Shown in pieces: positions 21,439 to 33,845 of a stretch of DNA of 64,000 bases; the stretch's first letter is position 1, and every line of letters starts with the position of its first letter. Source of the stretch: Stropharia rugosoannulata (lineage: Eukaryota > Basidiomycota > Agaricomycetes > Agaricales > Strophariaceae); the NCBI GenBank assembly GCA_028532985.1, contig JANCIK010000007.1:1798001-1862000 (forward strand). Reading direction: 5' to 3'. The translations under genes and the position numbers were made by a program. The notes below the pieces were generated by a model that did no database searches, was not told where the DNA came from, and saw only the letters and a program-made list of their open reading frames with translations.

Positions 21439-24117
21439 CTTTGCTATGTTCTAATGACGGTAATCGTTGCCTTGTTATGTACAGTAGTCTGCAGAACGAC
21501 TTTGAAGAACGAGTTTGTCTAATCGGTCCGTGAATATTAATGATTATATATTTTTAAGAGGAACAGGTCTTGAAGCAAGCCTTTTCTCAATCTGGACTCT
21601 GTGGGCAAGATGTACATATTGTAAGCCTAAGAGCAACCTAAGAGGCGGTTGATGTGACTCTGCCTATTCTCCGCCTAAGGGCCCGGCCCGACCTGTTACT
21701 GTTACTTAGTTTACAACTCAATATTATTTGTGTAATTAGCCAATACTACAGCGCCAGGCTCTTAGTTCAATTATCAACAATCGCTTCTACTACTATTATA
21801 TATTACATTACCTAAGTTCTGTGTACCATTGAACCTTCTGCCCAGCACTACACTGCAAGCGCCTTGATCTTCTGCGAAAGCTGATATTCAGGAACTTTCT
21901 GCATCCATATCTTCGGTCGACAACAGCAGCCGCAACCAAATATCCAAGCTGTGGCTTGGGGTGCAGCTGCCCGCAAAGGGCCGCAACTCAGCTCAGGTAG
22001 TCCGGCCTTCAGGGCTTTTTCAAGCTTCAGCACTTCAGCATCTGTCCTCACCCTTACCGCCTCCCTTTCCGCGTCCGCTAGCCCTTCTACCCACAACCCG
22101 GACCCCACCGCTGCCCATTGTGCATCGTCGAGCCCTCAGCCTGCAATAGACCCACCATCTGTCTCTCTTCGCTCTTCTAGACAGGGCCACTATTCGATCT
22201 TGGCCCGCGATCTACCGCCAAACCTTTGGACACCCTTCATTTTGCATGCGCTCCTATACGACCCCAACTGCAATGGGTCTCATCCTACGCAAATCTGAAA
22301 TATCTGGCAAGAGTCTCTGGGCAGTCCTCCTCCGGTATGGGCTGGAATACCTTGAAATACTGAAAAGTACGTCGAGCTCGTGTTCATATCGGTGCAGAAG
22401 AATGTCATGCAGGCGGCCGAAAAATTAAACCACTTAACATACCAAACCTTACCTAGCCCCCCCAAGGTGTAAAGGAGCCAGTGGAAAGTCATTGATACGA
22501 GTGGGTCACCTTTGAGAACAGCAGGATCATCTCTCTCGCTAAAGAAGGTAACGTCTCGATTCGTTGACGTCCACCAATTCATGTGCATTCTCGACCAGGA
22601 TCTGCGCCCTCGCTCCGCCCATATTCGTCTACAGTCTGCCTCCTGCGGCCTGTCTGTTGCTCCCATCTGCTCTGTAGACCCAGTCAACGACAGGGACTCT
22701 ATACCTGTCATTATCAAGTTGACCCGAACGCGCGCGCAGGGCGCAGTCTATCCTGTCCATACGCGTGGACAGCAACATATCTAGTGCGTCAGCACAGTTC
22801 ACAAACAACTGTTACTTACCAAACGACAGACTCCCGTTCATGACTGACCTTGTATGCGCACGCACACGGGGCCGCGCGCTGTTATCTCGGTCTATGATGT
22901 GCATTGCACGGTGCACCCGCAGCGACTTACGCCGACGACATGGGATGTCATATGGGTCTTCAGTGCATAGGCGATCTCGTGTATATGCCGACGGCGTGCA
23001 TTAGCGATGGCATGCCGCGTTGCTGGCTCTGGCTATTACGCGCATTGTCTGACAATGCGCACACACACCGACTCACGCATGGGCATGAAAAGGCTGGGGT
23101 TCTGCGGCTAACATGCGCCAGTTCATATATTGCCCACCGTCGAATCCCGAATCTCTGTTGACTCAGGCACAATGGGCTCATCGGCGGGAAAGACATGGGC
23201 ATAAAAGAGCGGGGGCCAATGCTTACCGAACTTAAGTGCCCAATATGTCACATATCTACTGTCTTGCCCCCGCCTATTTGCACACCCAGACCCGCCTCTC
23301 GTCGCCTTCGCCGTTAGGGTGTTGATGGGCCACTTCTGGGGACGACAAACTGAGTCGAACACTCTAGCACGGTGCCTAAAAGTTGATTCTATTATATTGC
23401 CAGGCGGGACGATACTTGACATGATCATGCAGGCAACGTACGCGAGTATATGTACCGTCCGTAGTTGGATGTCCTCCTTGGCGCCGGTGGTCGCAATAGC
23501 AGCTAAAGCAGACTCAGTGGCAAACTCAGTGTGTAGTCCATGCTCACCGGAACTGAGATGCATATCCTGCATGTCTCCTTTCGACTGACAATTTCCTATG
23601 CATCGTCCCATTTGTATTCGGCCGGGCATGTATCTTGTCACCATTGCTGTCAAAGTCATACTTAGACAGAAGCGTCGGGGGACAACGAATACAACACCCT
23701 GCTCAAGTAAACAATCTACGACGTGTTGGCGACGTGACCAGTTAGTAGTAGCACAGCTACTGACACCTCACAAAATGTTCATCATTCGTGCAACCTCCGC
23801 TCAGATCTGCCGCTACTAGAGGGCCGAAGGGTGTTTCTTTGCTGTATGTAGGTCGTGTCGCGCCGTAGAGCATAAACGTGGTGTTTGCGCTACTGTAACA
23901 CTACTGTCTATTCACTACAACTAGTACCCTCCCTGTCACACCACTGATCAGCTGACTCTGCCTTGCTATTCGGACGAGACATGAAGTAACTATCACGTTG
24001 AAAGATAGGAAGATTGTCATAGGAGTTGTTATCTTGAGGAACTCTTCCTTGAGAATGAACAATGGAAGTCTCAGCAACACTGTGCCCTTCATCAAAAAAA
24101 GCCACACTACCTCCCAA
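21439..24117. other. No supported gene
   Basis: Many overlapping short frames are present, none convincing. A minus-strand frame at about 21848-22108 has a Glu/Arg/Leu-rich helical stretch and could be the tail of a decayed gene, but neighbouring exons were not found. Confidence 0.35.
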
Positions 24118-24932
24118 TTACTCAGTGAATTTTGAGTGCATACCAGAGACATCTTCATGCTCTTCTACACGATTCTTCATCTTTTCCATGTGTATATTTT
24201 TTCTATACACAATAACAACGAGATAATTTAGTTATGAGTCCTTTGCCAATTCAATAAAACAATTAAACTTACCTACGAGGTGGAGGCGGCAGTGATGGAT
24301 GATCCATAGTCATACCTGTGTCAGCCTGAAGCGAAGCTGCCGAAGCCTTGGCCGCTGCAATTGCTGCTTCAAAGGCTGGAAGACTGATATCTAGAGATGG
24401 ATTTCTGGACTGGGGCTCAACAATTGGCTCTCCCTCCGTGGCTATACCATGTTGAATGCGCTGGTTCAAATTATGGGCCAAAGCTAACATCTCAAGTTCG
24501 CGGTTCCTAGCTTGCTGTGAGGCAGACTACAAGACATGACATCGGGAAAGTGATTCGAATGGGTGATGCATAGTGACTTACTACATATACGTCTTGAACA
24601 GCTTCTACGCTAGATGCAACTTGCACGGCCTTCTTGACATTGCCTCCAACAAATGACTGAAGTGTCCCGGAAATAGTTGACATAGATTCTATTTTCCTAG
24701 ATATTTCCTCCTCGATTCTAATAAACTATGTTAGCGCAAGTTTAGCCAAAAGAGAATAAAAACAGACTCACTGGTCTAACTGCTCGGAAGATTGACTTAT
24801 CTGATGTAACAAGATCGTATCGGTGCTACCTGTATCGAGAGCAATTACATCGCGAACAATTCCCAACTGCTGCTGGGCTTGGGAGTAAATATTCATAGCC
24901 TGTTTTTTTTCTTCTGATGTAGTGTTGTTCAT
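24118..24932 (-). CDS. Small four-exon hypothetical protein
   Basis: Exons 24932-24772, 24717-24582, 24526-24273 and 24202-24118 have clean GT-AG borders and sum to 636 nt (211 residues plus stop). The protein opens MNNTTSEEKKQAMNIYSQAQ. It contains Gln/Glu-rich helical segments that look coiled-coil prone, an Ala/Ser-rich stretch (AIAAAKASAASLQ), a Pro run, and a charged tail ending MHSKFTE. An in-frame upstream ATG would add 14 residues (MTLDLFILSF...). No enzyme motif, signal peptide or membrane span is visible. The consistent splice phases argue for a real gene; the function is unknown. Confidence 0.6.
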
Positions 24933-27900
24933 CTTGTGCGATAGGAAACTAAGGATGAATAAGTCTAAGGTCACCTCAAGAGTGCATACTTTTCCAATTA
25001 TTATTTATACTGAGTGTGGCATTAGGTGGGAAATTTCAAAGCGAGCGGATGGAGTACAGTGCAAGCACTCTCATGAGTGATAAGTTAAACAATTACGAAG
25101 ATACCTTCAATTTCCTGAGCTGCAAGATATTGGCGAGTCTTGCGTGCCACGTGGACCAGTTCTCAGAATTGAAAGGTCTGGCGCAGTACTAGTTGCCCAC
25201 TTCAAACTCCCATGTTGCACGAGCTTGATGAAGGAATGCGAAGCTTGATCAAAGCTTGGTACTCGAAAAAGCTTAAACCGAAGCCTATGAAGCTTGAAGC
25301 TTGAAGGTAAGCTTGTCTCTCTAGAGGATATCACCGGGCAGTGCGACATGGTCATGCCCAGAAGTAAGTACTTACTTGCCCATTAATCTAATAAGGCGAG
25401 GTTCTGACTCGAATTTGGTAAAAGACTCGATCAGGACCCAAGCAAGCGATAAGACGATAAGGCAGATCCTACCGCCGCGGAGGTTCATTAACCATTGTCT
25501 CCCTTGTTTCAATCTCGCACGACGCCTTATCACGTCTTCCGCTGGGCCTTGCACATTAATGAGTCTCTCACTCAAGTGTTACCATAAATTATCTTACTGA
25601 TTAGAGCTCAAGCACAATACGGTTAGTCTCCTTCACAGACCAAATAAACAGATGACAGTCGATCTGTTAATATACGGTCACTGATCTCACTGCTACCAAA
25701 CTGGCCACACCACATATATACCTTCGTAGTAGAGTTACGCCTTCCTTCAAATTCCGTCGTTGTCTGGCGCCCACGATCTTCAAGTTGTTTTTGTGACAAG
25801 GTGGCATAAGTGGCGCATGGCCCAAGAGACCTAACCTGACTGTGACGACCGCCTACGTCGTCACAATTACATATATATCTAATCTAATCTTCTTTTCCTA
25901 CCCTTTATTTGACATACACGCAACATACACGATTCCATTCATTTCTTCTCTTTCGATAATCGGATTGACTAAATACCGTACAAACAAACCATTAGAGTAT
26001 AAAAAGCTCTTTGTATCGAGTTAGAGGGCAGTCTTGAATTCCACAGCTTTACTTTGTCTAGTTTTCGAGGCTCATCCCGTGTGCCGGGACTCGTGAGAAT
26101 CACGCCCCGTCACTCTGACAGATTATATTACCATTATTTGTTTGCCTTACAAGGCGGTGCTTACTTTTGATTCCTCGAGAGGAGAGGTCGCCGGGGGAAA
26201 GTTGGCCAAAGCCAGGCCAGTCAGCAATATCGTTTGATACGCGGTATAGCGAGAAACCGTAACCAGCTGTCCTGTCCTGGCCTTATTTATACTGCTGGAT
26301 CGTTGCCGGAATCAGCACTGCTGTTAGGCGAAAGATAATATACCGTCCCGTACACAAAAAGGAGAAGCTGACTCTACCCGTGGAACGGGTATTCAATTAA
26401 GCCCGTCTTATTGTTAAAAGATGTCGTGACTCATAAAGATTACGGAAAACAAAACAGCCTGCAGACCTTGGATCTATTTGGTGGTCGCGCCGGCGGTGCG
26501 CACATCCCGGTTGCATCCCGGCGTTCGTGTCGGCGGCTGCTGAATGACATCCAGATTACATAACAACCTCCAAAATTACATAACGGCCATATCATCTGGA
26601 CGAATCTTATACAATAATATTATTACATGTCATCTCTTATACCTCAGAGCCCGCACTTTGGACGTTGCAAGGGGGTGGCGAGCACAAACGTGGCTGCAGT
26701 TCCCTGTCATATGCGAGCTGCTGGGTATCTGCTGGGCCAGCATGCAAACATTCATCCATTCATAAGTACTAGTAGTAGTAAGTACTCAAAGTCATGTAGT
26801 TCATGCTCTTGAATCTAGTGCTAACAGAGAGAAGCTCATAGCCGCGCTATTAAGCCTATCTGCACTGCCCGACACGCTCTGACGCCGCTCCCATCGCCTT
26901 CCAGGCTCCGGCCCCCGAGCAGATCAAACAGTCCGCTGTTTGCAAGTTAAACAGATAGCAAGGCTGTGGCGACGTTAGTGCTAACTCGGCGTCGCAGGTG
27001 GGCAATGCGCACGGCGTACGTCCAAAAACCATTTGCATCTCTGCGCTACCGCATACTCAAACAGTGCGCAGAGATCGACAGAGCGGTCCCAATGTGCCCA
27101 CTGCATGCCCCGTGGATCGCCTTGCCTTGTCAATACAGTCCACGATATAGGTTGCTCACTGCTAGAAGTGCCGCTTACGATGCGGAAGTTTCCCCGCCGC
27201 AGACGGTCAAGGCATATATACCCGTGCATCATCCGGTCCGACTGGTGATACGATGCAGACATGACGCGCCAGCCCACAATGTACAACTGCTTGTACCGTG
27301 ATCCGGGGGCTGACGCTCCTCTTTGTTCGTTTTGCGTTCAATGTTCACAGACCCTTGAAAACAAGGCACGTCGCAGTTAATGCGTCAAATGTTTAATAGC
27401 GTCGGCAGTGTTACATGTACTGTGCGACTCGCGCCTTCCATTCGCATCCCTGAGCTTACGGCGCCAGAGACCAGTGCGATGCTCCAGACGTTTGATAAAT
27501 AAGAAAATCCGACGACCGGGTGGTGGAAAGCTTTCTGTCGGGGGCTCGAGGCGGAGGCGAAGCCCTTGTCAGGATATGCGTAACGGTCGGCCTGAGGGTG
27601 GGGGCTAGACCAATGCTTCTGGGAAAAGCGAGGTGTGATCTGGTGCAGGTGCAACTGTCGTAGACCATCTCAACTTCAATGTAGGCATGTAAGTTCAATT
27701 CTCACCACGAGAGACCTTTGATTAAATTATATCTTTCTTAGTTCCATGCATAATTCAATGCTACTGGCTACTTGATGGTCAATGACCGGAGTCCGGCAGC
27801 ATGCACCACCGACAAACGCATATCTACCCATGTAAGTACTTCCATGACCTAGTTACCGTCGTTGTACATTCTACTCATCGTATCATGGTTTTTTTTCTTC

Positions 27901-28712
27901 ATGCTCTATTCCCAATCTTGTATTTTGACTTCTCAAAATGTTCAAGGTGGATATACTCCATCAGTTGGAGAGTCGAGGAGAGTTGAGGATCGGACGTGGG
28001 TCTGTAGTCATGATCACGTACGCATTGTCTTTCCCCTTGATACTTCTTTGCCAACCCAGCGGGATGTTTAGTCGTCCTTACCATGAAAGTCATAAATACT
28101 GGACGGTTCGCGTATTCAAGGCAGGTCATCACAGAAGTTACATTGGGGGTGTACATGCATATGGCCGTAGTTTCAGGACTGGACGCCGACTTTTCAGAAG
28201 AGCTGACACGACACTATGTGGAGTACTTGGCGTCACACCACCTTTCAAAGCAGATGCCAGGGCATAGTTCGCCTTTGGTGGTGAGCATAATAGTTTCTTC
28301 CAATTTCTTTCTACTGACTTACCTGTTTTGAACGCCAGTCGGCAGTTTGATCAATTCTTGTTGATTTGCTATCGTGCACCTTGAAATACATAAATTGAAA
28401 TATAATTCCAAAACTGCAATTGGGAAAGTATTCCATTTTTATTTATGAACTAAAATCAATTATCACACAGAGTAGATCAGGAAATTAAATTATAAACAAA
28501 CAAGCGCCCACATATCGTATTAATATATCAACAACACGTCTCGGATGTCTCACTCTTGGCACGATCGCTCTATCATATGTACAATGACTAACTATATGCA
28601 TGTCATGCTGGTAGCCGGCGCTTCCTAAATGTATATATTCCCGAACGACTAACCAGCGAGAAGCATCACAACACGGGAATAGCACGTACTTGAATAGTAA
28701 AACGTTGCTCAT
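24933..28712. other. Gene-poor stretch, nothing recognised
   Basis: Only short overlapping frames on both strands. There is a small clustering of AAGCTTGAAG-like words at about 25230-25310. No TE protein or conserved gene was recognised. Confidence 0.4.
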
Positions 28713-29400
28713 TTGCCACAATATTTGCCTTGGCCATATGCGGGTTTGCTACATTTGCCACACGTAAATTTGCCTCGACATTTGTCCAACATTTGCCATA
28801 TGTGGATTTGCTACATTTTTGCCAATGTGATTTGCCACATGCGATTTACCACATGTGATTTGCCACGACATTTGCCAGCATTTGCTACATGCGGCCAATA
28901 TTTGCCATGTGAATTTGCCACAGTATTTGCCACATGCGTATCTATGCAAATTTGCCGCGGCATTTGCCACATGCGATTTGGCACAATGTTTGCTGCATGT
29001 AATTTGCCACGGTATTTGCCAGCATTTGCCACATGCGATTTACCACATGTGATTTGCCTTGTGTATATTTGCCGCAACATTTGCCACATGTGATTTGGCA
29101 CAATTTTTGCTGGTATTTGCCAGCATTTGCCACATAATTTGCCAATATTTACCACATGTGGTTTGGCATGACATTTGCCAGCATTTGCCACATGCGGCCA
29201 ATATTTGCCATGTGAATTTGCCACAGTATTTGCCACATGCGTATCTATGCAGATTTGCCGCGGCATTTGCCACATGTGATTTGGCACAATGTTTGCTACA
29301 TGTAATTTGCCACATGCGATTTACCACATGTGATTTGGCACAATTTTTGCTGGTATTTGCCAGCATTTGCCACATGCCGATATTGGCCATATGCCACATA
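28713..29400. repeat. TTTGCCACATG minisatellite with higher-order structure
   Basis: About 690 bp is built from variants of a 12-20-bp word, (A)TTTGCCACATG(C/T)GA, also seen as TTTGCCAGCA, TTTGGCACAA and TTTACCACATG. A longer unit starting TTTGCCAGCATTTG repeats at about 28871 and 29174, a spacing of roughly 303 bp. Because the word lacks stop codons in several frames, long open frames appear on both strands. They are not genes. Confidence 0.9.
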
Positions 29401-29469
29401 TGGATATTTGCATTTGCGACACTACTAGTACTTGTACATGCTTACCCTGTTTTCAACTTGTTTTTGGAT

Positions 29470-29840
29470 TGAAGATTTCAATTCCATCCAAAAAACTTTC
29501 AAATAAATTACACAGATTTATTTGAAAATTTGTTCAAATATTTTAATCAAAAAACATTCAAATAAAAGAATGTAAATCATTTTGTGAATTTATGTGACAT
29601 GTTTCAAATAAATTATTCAAATAAATTCCATCAATTTATGTAATGATTTATTTGATGATTTATTTTATATATGAAATTATTTCATTAAATAAATTTCAAA
29701 TAAATCGCAGTAATCTTTTTTTCAATTTATCAATTAAACCATCAAAATAATCAATGGTTTTTTTTTGAACTTTATTTTAAATAAACCATCAACTTTCTTT
29801 CACATAAATTACATCGATTTATTTGGTAGTGCACCTAGTG
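29470..29840. repeat. AT-rich tract of TTTCAAATAAATT-like words
   Basis: Very AT-rich sequence with many copies of CAAATAAATT, ATTTATTTGA and their reverse complements, which can pair with each other. It begins right after the satellite and ends where a less extreme composition resumes. Confidence 0.7.
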
Positions 29841-31386
29841 AATCAAAATGATCCTGCCAAATACAGGTAAATATTCCTCTTGATGCAGATAGATTAGCCT
29901 TTATCTTGGTCATTTCTGGGCTGATAAGCATGATTTTGGATGCTATGGACTCCGAAAAATGAATAGAATAAGGCTGGCTGACATTTCAAAAGGTGAGACA
30001 TTTTTACTAGTACCAAAATGCATAAAAACAGTAACTTTATCAAAATCTGGGTTTATTCAGTTGTTGATAAAACATCTAGGCCTCACAAAATGTTGAAACA
30101 ATGTGGAATAACTTTTGATAATGTATGAGAGGTAGCCTGTAAATTTTCAGCCCAAAACATGTGTGGATATTTGAATATGTCTGGGCAACTACCATATTGT
30201 CATATATAAAAGGGACAGCTACTGGTGTCTCACTCTGTGTGTCCTCCTTTCCCTAAGTGGGACAAATTAATTCATAGGTGCACTTCTAGATGTCCTGAGT
30301 GTTTCAAACTTTGGGAAAACTTACAAGACTACATTTAGTACCTGCCCCTGCGACAGCTTAATTTATGGAGCAACCAAGCATCCTGCACCTCAAGTTGTTA
30401 TCCAACTTCGGAGTTTTGAGGTATCTCATTGATTCTGACATAGGTTTGTCTTCCATCTCTTCAATTCTTGCAATGCTGAATTCACATTGATTGTAGCTTT
30501 CGAACAAGCCCTCAAACGCTCCATATTGCTGCTTGAAATCTAAAAAACCGCCATGTGCTCCTCCTCCCCCTCCCTCCTCCAGGTAAAGTACTTCATATCT
30601 TGGGTTCCAGTTCATATTTTTGGCTAATTCTTTTTGGAGTCTTTTACTATAGATATGTATCAACTAATCGACCAGTTTATGGCCTCTGATATGCCCTCAA
30701 TATCCGATGTCCCTATTGACCATATGACTACTATTGCAGAGTTGAATATCATCTCCTTCCTTCAATTTTCAACAAAGGCTTTCGCAACTTGGCATGTTTA
30801 TTCACCATTTATGTGGGGTTTTAACATGTTCCTTACACAGATTTTGAGACTCCTGGATGCCTGTGAGTAGCCATGTCCTCCTCCATCTCCCTGTCTTGGA
30901 CTAATTTTGCTCTAAGTTGGGAACTACTTCTTCAATTGCATTGCAGTTTTTTTGAGCTTCTTTGCATTAATTCAGGCTTTCTAACGAGCCCCTGAACACG
31001 TTATTCTGAGCAGAATTACCATCTTCATAAGCACCCTATCACTGTGTTGTATTATATGTATCTACATGAATACTGTATTATCTAGTGTAGTTAGAGTCAA
31101 TATATAACTTGTTTTGTATAAGAAGTTTGAATAGTACTTGTTAAATGGCATTATATATAAACATCTTTGAATGATACAAGGCACATCTGGTGGATCCTAG
31201 GATGCCTTGAGCTGCCCTGGATTGCCTTGGGAAAGTTGTACCTGGTTGTTTGCAGAGGGACCTTGCCCTGAGTGCACCTAAGGGCCCTGGCTGCCTTAGG
31301 ATCTCTAAGGCAGTGCCAGGGAGATACAAAGCCCCTGGGGACAAAAGTCATTTTCCTGATGCCATAGCCAAAAAGCAGCCCTGTCA
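29841..31386. other. AT-rich region, possible upstream exons of the JmjC-like gene
   Basis: Short frames at 30358-30663 (minus) and 30634-30870 (plus) have no recognised family. Two similar segments, GCTTTC(G/T)AAC(A/G)AGCCC at about 30497 and 30978, suggest an old local duplication. A CT-rich block with CCTTGGGA/GCCTTAGGA words lies at 31195-31325. Confidence 0.3.
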
Positions 31387-32873
31387 GTGGACTTGAAGAT
31401 TTTGAATGGACTAAACTTCAAAGACCCTCTAGCAGGCACTCCCCTGACCTCTTTTTCATCTATGGCTCACACATTGGCAACTGTTTCTCACCAGGAAGGA
31501 TCAAGCAAGCAGCAAGTGTCAACAGAACATCTCCATTGGAATCTGGTCACTACTAAGGATGTTCATCACATATGGCATATAGATAGTGATGGATACAGGA
31601 CATACATCAACATTGTAACTGGATCCAAGTGGTGGATCATAGCATGTTCCAAAGGTGCTCTGGACAGTAATGTGTTCAAGACTACCCCACTTTGTCTACA
31701 TAAAAACTTTGATTTGGACTTGCCCAGTACAGATCTTTTTGATGTTAAAGCGATTTTATTGCAACTCAGCTCTCAACTGTAAGGTCATACTACTTCTTGG
31801 CCTTGTTTCATATTAATCAATATCCCAACAGCATAATGAAGCTGAATACACTTCACACTGTCTACAGCCCTGAACACACAGTCTGTCATGGAGGGCACTT
31901 CTATGCAACTTCAACAATCCAGGACACAGTTGTGGCATTGATTCTCACCTTTATGTGTGATCAATATATCACCAATGCTTCTTATTTGGAATCATGATTT
32001 ATCTTGGCCAGCATAATTAATTTCTACCACACAACCCTTGTCAAAAAGGTTACAATCAATGGTAAGTCCTTGTGATATCTGATACCTCTCTATTTGGAAT
32101 CTCATTTCTTACAAGGTACTGCAATGTCACATGTTTCAGACATAACAAAGGATGAGCCCTTCATGGATCTCCTGGTTATCTGCAGTCTTAGAGCATTGAT
32201 CAACGACCTCTGCCATGGGACATATTCGGCTCCTGGGTTGCATTACTTCAATAAAATGGACAGCAATCAAGCTGATTCATGGGATAAGTTTGATATTAAC
32301 AGTCTTTTCAAGTATGAGCAGAAACAATTTTGTCTTGTAAGAGGACAAGCACTGGAACTCGTTTTATGGCTTGCCAGAACATACATGACTGGAATTTGTG
32401 GTTCTTTGGTCCAGCACTTGTTTTCAACCATTATAGTCAGCTTAAGCAGAACCATATGTGACTACAAGTGGAAAGCCGTCAAGAAAGGAATTGTCTGTTC
32501 ACCAAACTTCACCATTAAACAACTCAAGACACAGATTCTCACAGTACTAACTTTAGTTCATGAGATGCTCAATCTGCCTGCCCAAACACTGGAGCTTAAC
32601 ATGATGAACTGGGAACCTCCCATGACCAACACTACCCCACATGAGATATTGCTGCAAATACCATGGATGATTATTAGTAAGGGCTTGATGCCAGGGTCAT
32701 ACCAATGGAAAAGTCAAGCGGATCTTTTCAAAATGGGCAAGACAGTTCGTGACAGGAAGTATGCAAAAGTGCTGGAGATAAAAAGAGAAATAAATAGTTT
32801 GTCCTGCAATGATATTATAGATGTAATTCTTATGATTGTTGCAGATGTACATGTGATGCCAGTGCAGCATTGA
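31387..32873 (+). pseudogene. JmjC/cupin-domain protein gene with one in-frame stop
   Basis: Exons 31387-31778, 31832-32061 and 32140-32873 join in phase through GT-AG introns of 53 and 78 nt. HIWHIDSDGYRTY carries the H-x-D iron motif of JmjC/cupin proteins, and TLHTVYSPEHTVCHGGHFY carries the second His block, as in Agaricomycete JmjC-domain proteins. The G..WW.I strand (GSKWWIIA) follows the first motif. A TGA at 31995-31997 interrupts an otherwise open exon: the frame before (TNASYLES) and after (FILASIINFYHTTLV) is coherent and splices on to INDITKDEPFMDL. No start codon exon was identified, so the 5' end is missing or undetected. JmjC enzymes hydroxylate or demethylate protein or nucleic acid with Fe(II) and 2-oxoglutarate. 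Either a recent pseudogene or a sequencing error. Confidence 0.65.
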
Positions 32874-33539
32874 GACAACCATTAACCAAGGTCAACAGCC
32901 TTTGCATCTGTGGAATTAGATTGTTGTATATGTACCTTTTGCTAAGAATGACACACTTTTTTTGGGAATTTCTTATTTGCACAAATTGACAAAAAAACTT
33001 ATGCACCCACATCTTCTAGCAGACCCTTTCCCTCACCATTGACCTCTTCATATGATGTTTGGTGCTCCTGCTTAAGGTATGTTCTCCACCTGTGATTATC
33101 TAGTGAAGCATGCCCGGGAAACGGGAATATAAGGATCAGTAAAATTTTGAATACAACAAGGTGCTGTACCTCCTTCTTGAGCAGGAATTAAACAGATATA
33201 TAACATTAAACAATATTTTAGACCTCCACTCCCAGCTGGAAATGATATGACAAAGTGATCAGGATCTGACCTCTGCAGGGCTACCGGCAAGCTTTAACTT
33301 GCATTCAACACTAAGTATATCATGATCTTAGTATGGTGTCCTTCTTTCTGTTGAGGAATTCACTAACAAGACATACATCACAGATACTCATGATCCCATC
33401 AAGACAAAATCTGGGGAAGGCTGGGCAAATCCACCTGAAAGAAAGACAAACTCTGGCAGGAAAGTGATGTGGCTATACACAGTCATTTGTTCACAGATCC
33501 TATATTCCTCCCAGCCCTCCATCCCCACCTCCAAGGTGC
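32874..33539. other. No supported gene
   Basis: AT-rich sequence with short frames only. It may include the 3' untranslated part of the JmjC-like gene. Confidence 0.35.
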
Positions 33540-33845
33540 CCCCAGCCTGCCCCACTGTATATCATGCATGCCAGGATGCATTAGCATGTTCTTGGCATGC
33601 ATAACAGATGCCCTCCATTTGCACATCCGGGGCACCTCCAGAGCCCGCCCCACCATACATCATGCATGCCAGAATGCAATAATGTATCATGGCATGTGTA
33701 ACAGACACTCTCTGTCCCTGCCTCCAGGGCGCCTCCAGGCACGCCCCACCATACATCCCTCCTGACCCACCCCACCTTATACCACACATGCCAGGAACAT
33801 GCTAATACATCCTGGCACGTGTAATAGACACCCTCCATCCCCACC
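33540..33845 (+). repeat. Degenerate GC-rich tandem repeat, about 3 units of 95-120 bp
   Basis: Each unit has CCCCAC(C/T) followed by TATA/TACA, (A/G)CATGCCAG, a GCATG or GCACGTGTAA(C/T)AGA segment, and CCCTCCAT or CCCTG. Units begin at about 33550, 33645 and 33768. The block is much richer in GC than its surroundings. Confidence 0.65.

Noticed and set aside
28713..29472. Long open frames on both strands (up to 158 residues)
   Set aside because: They are by-products of a satellite word that lacks stop codons; both strands are open at once.
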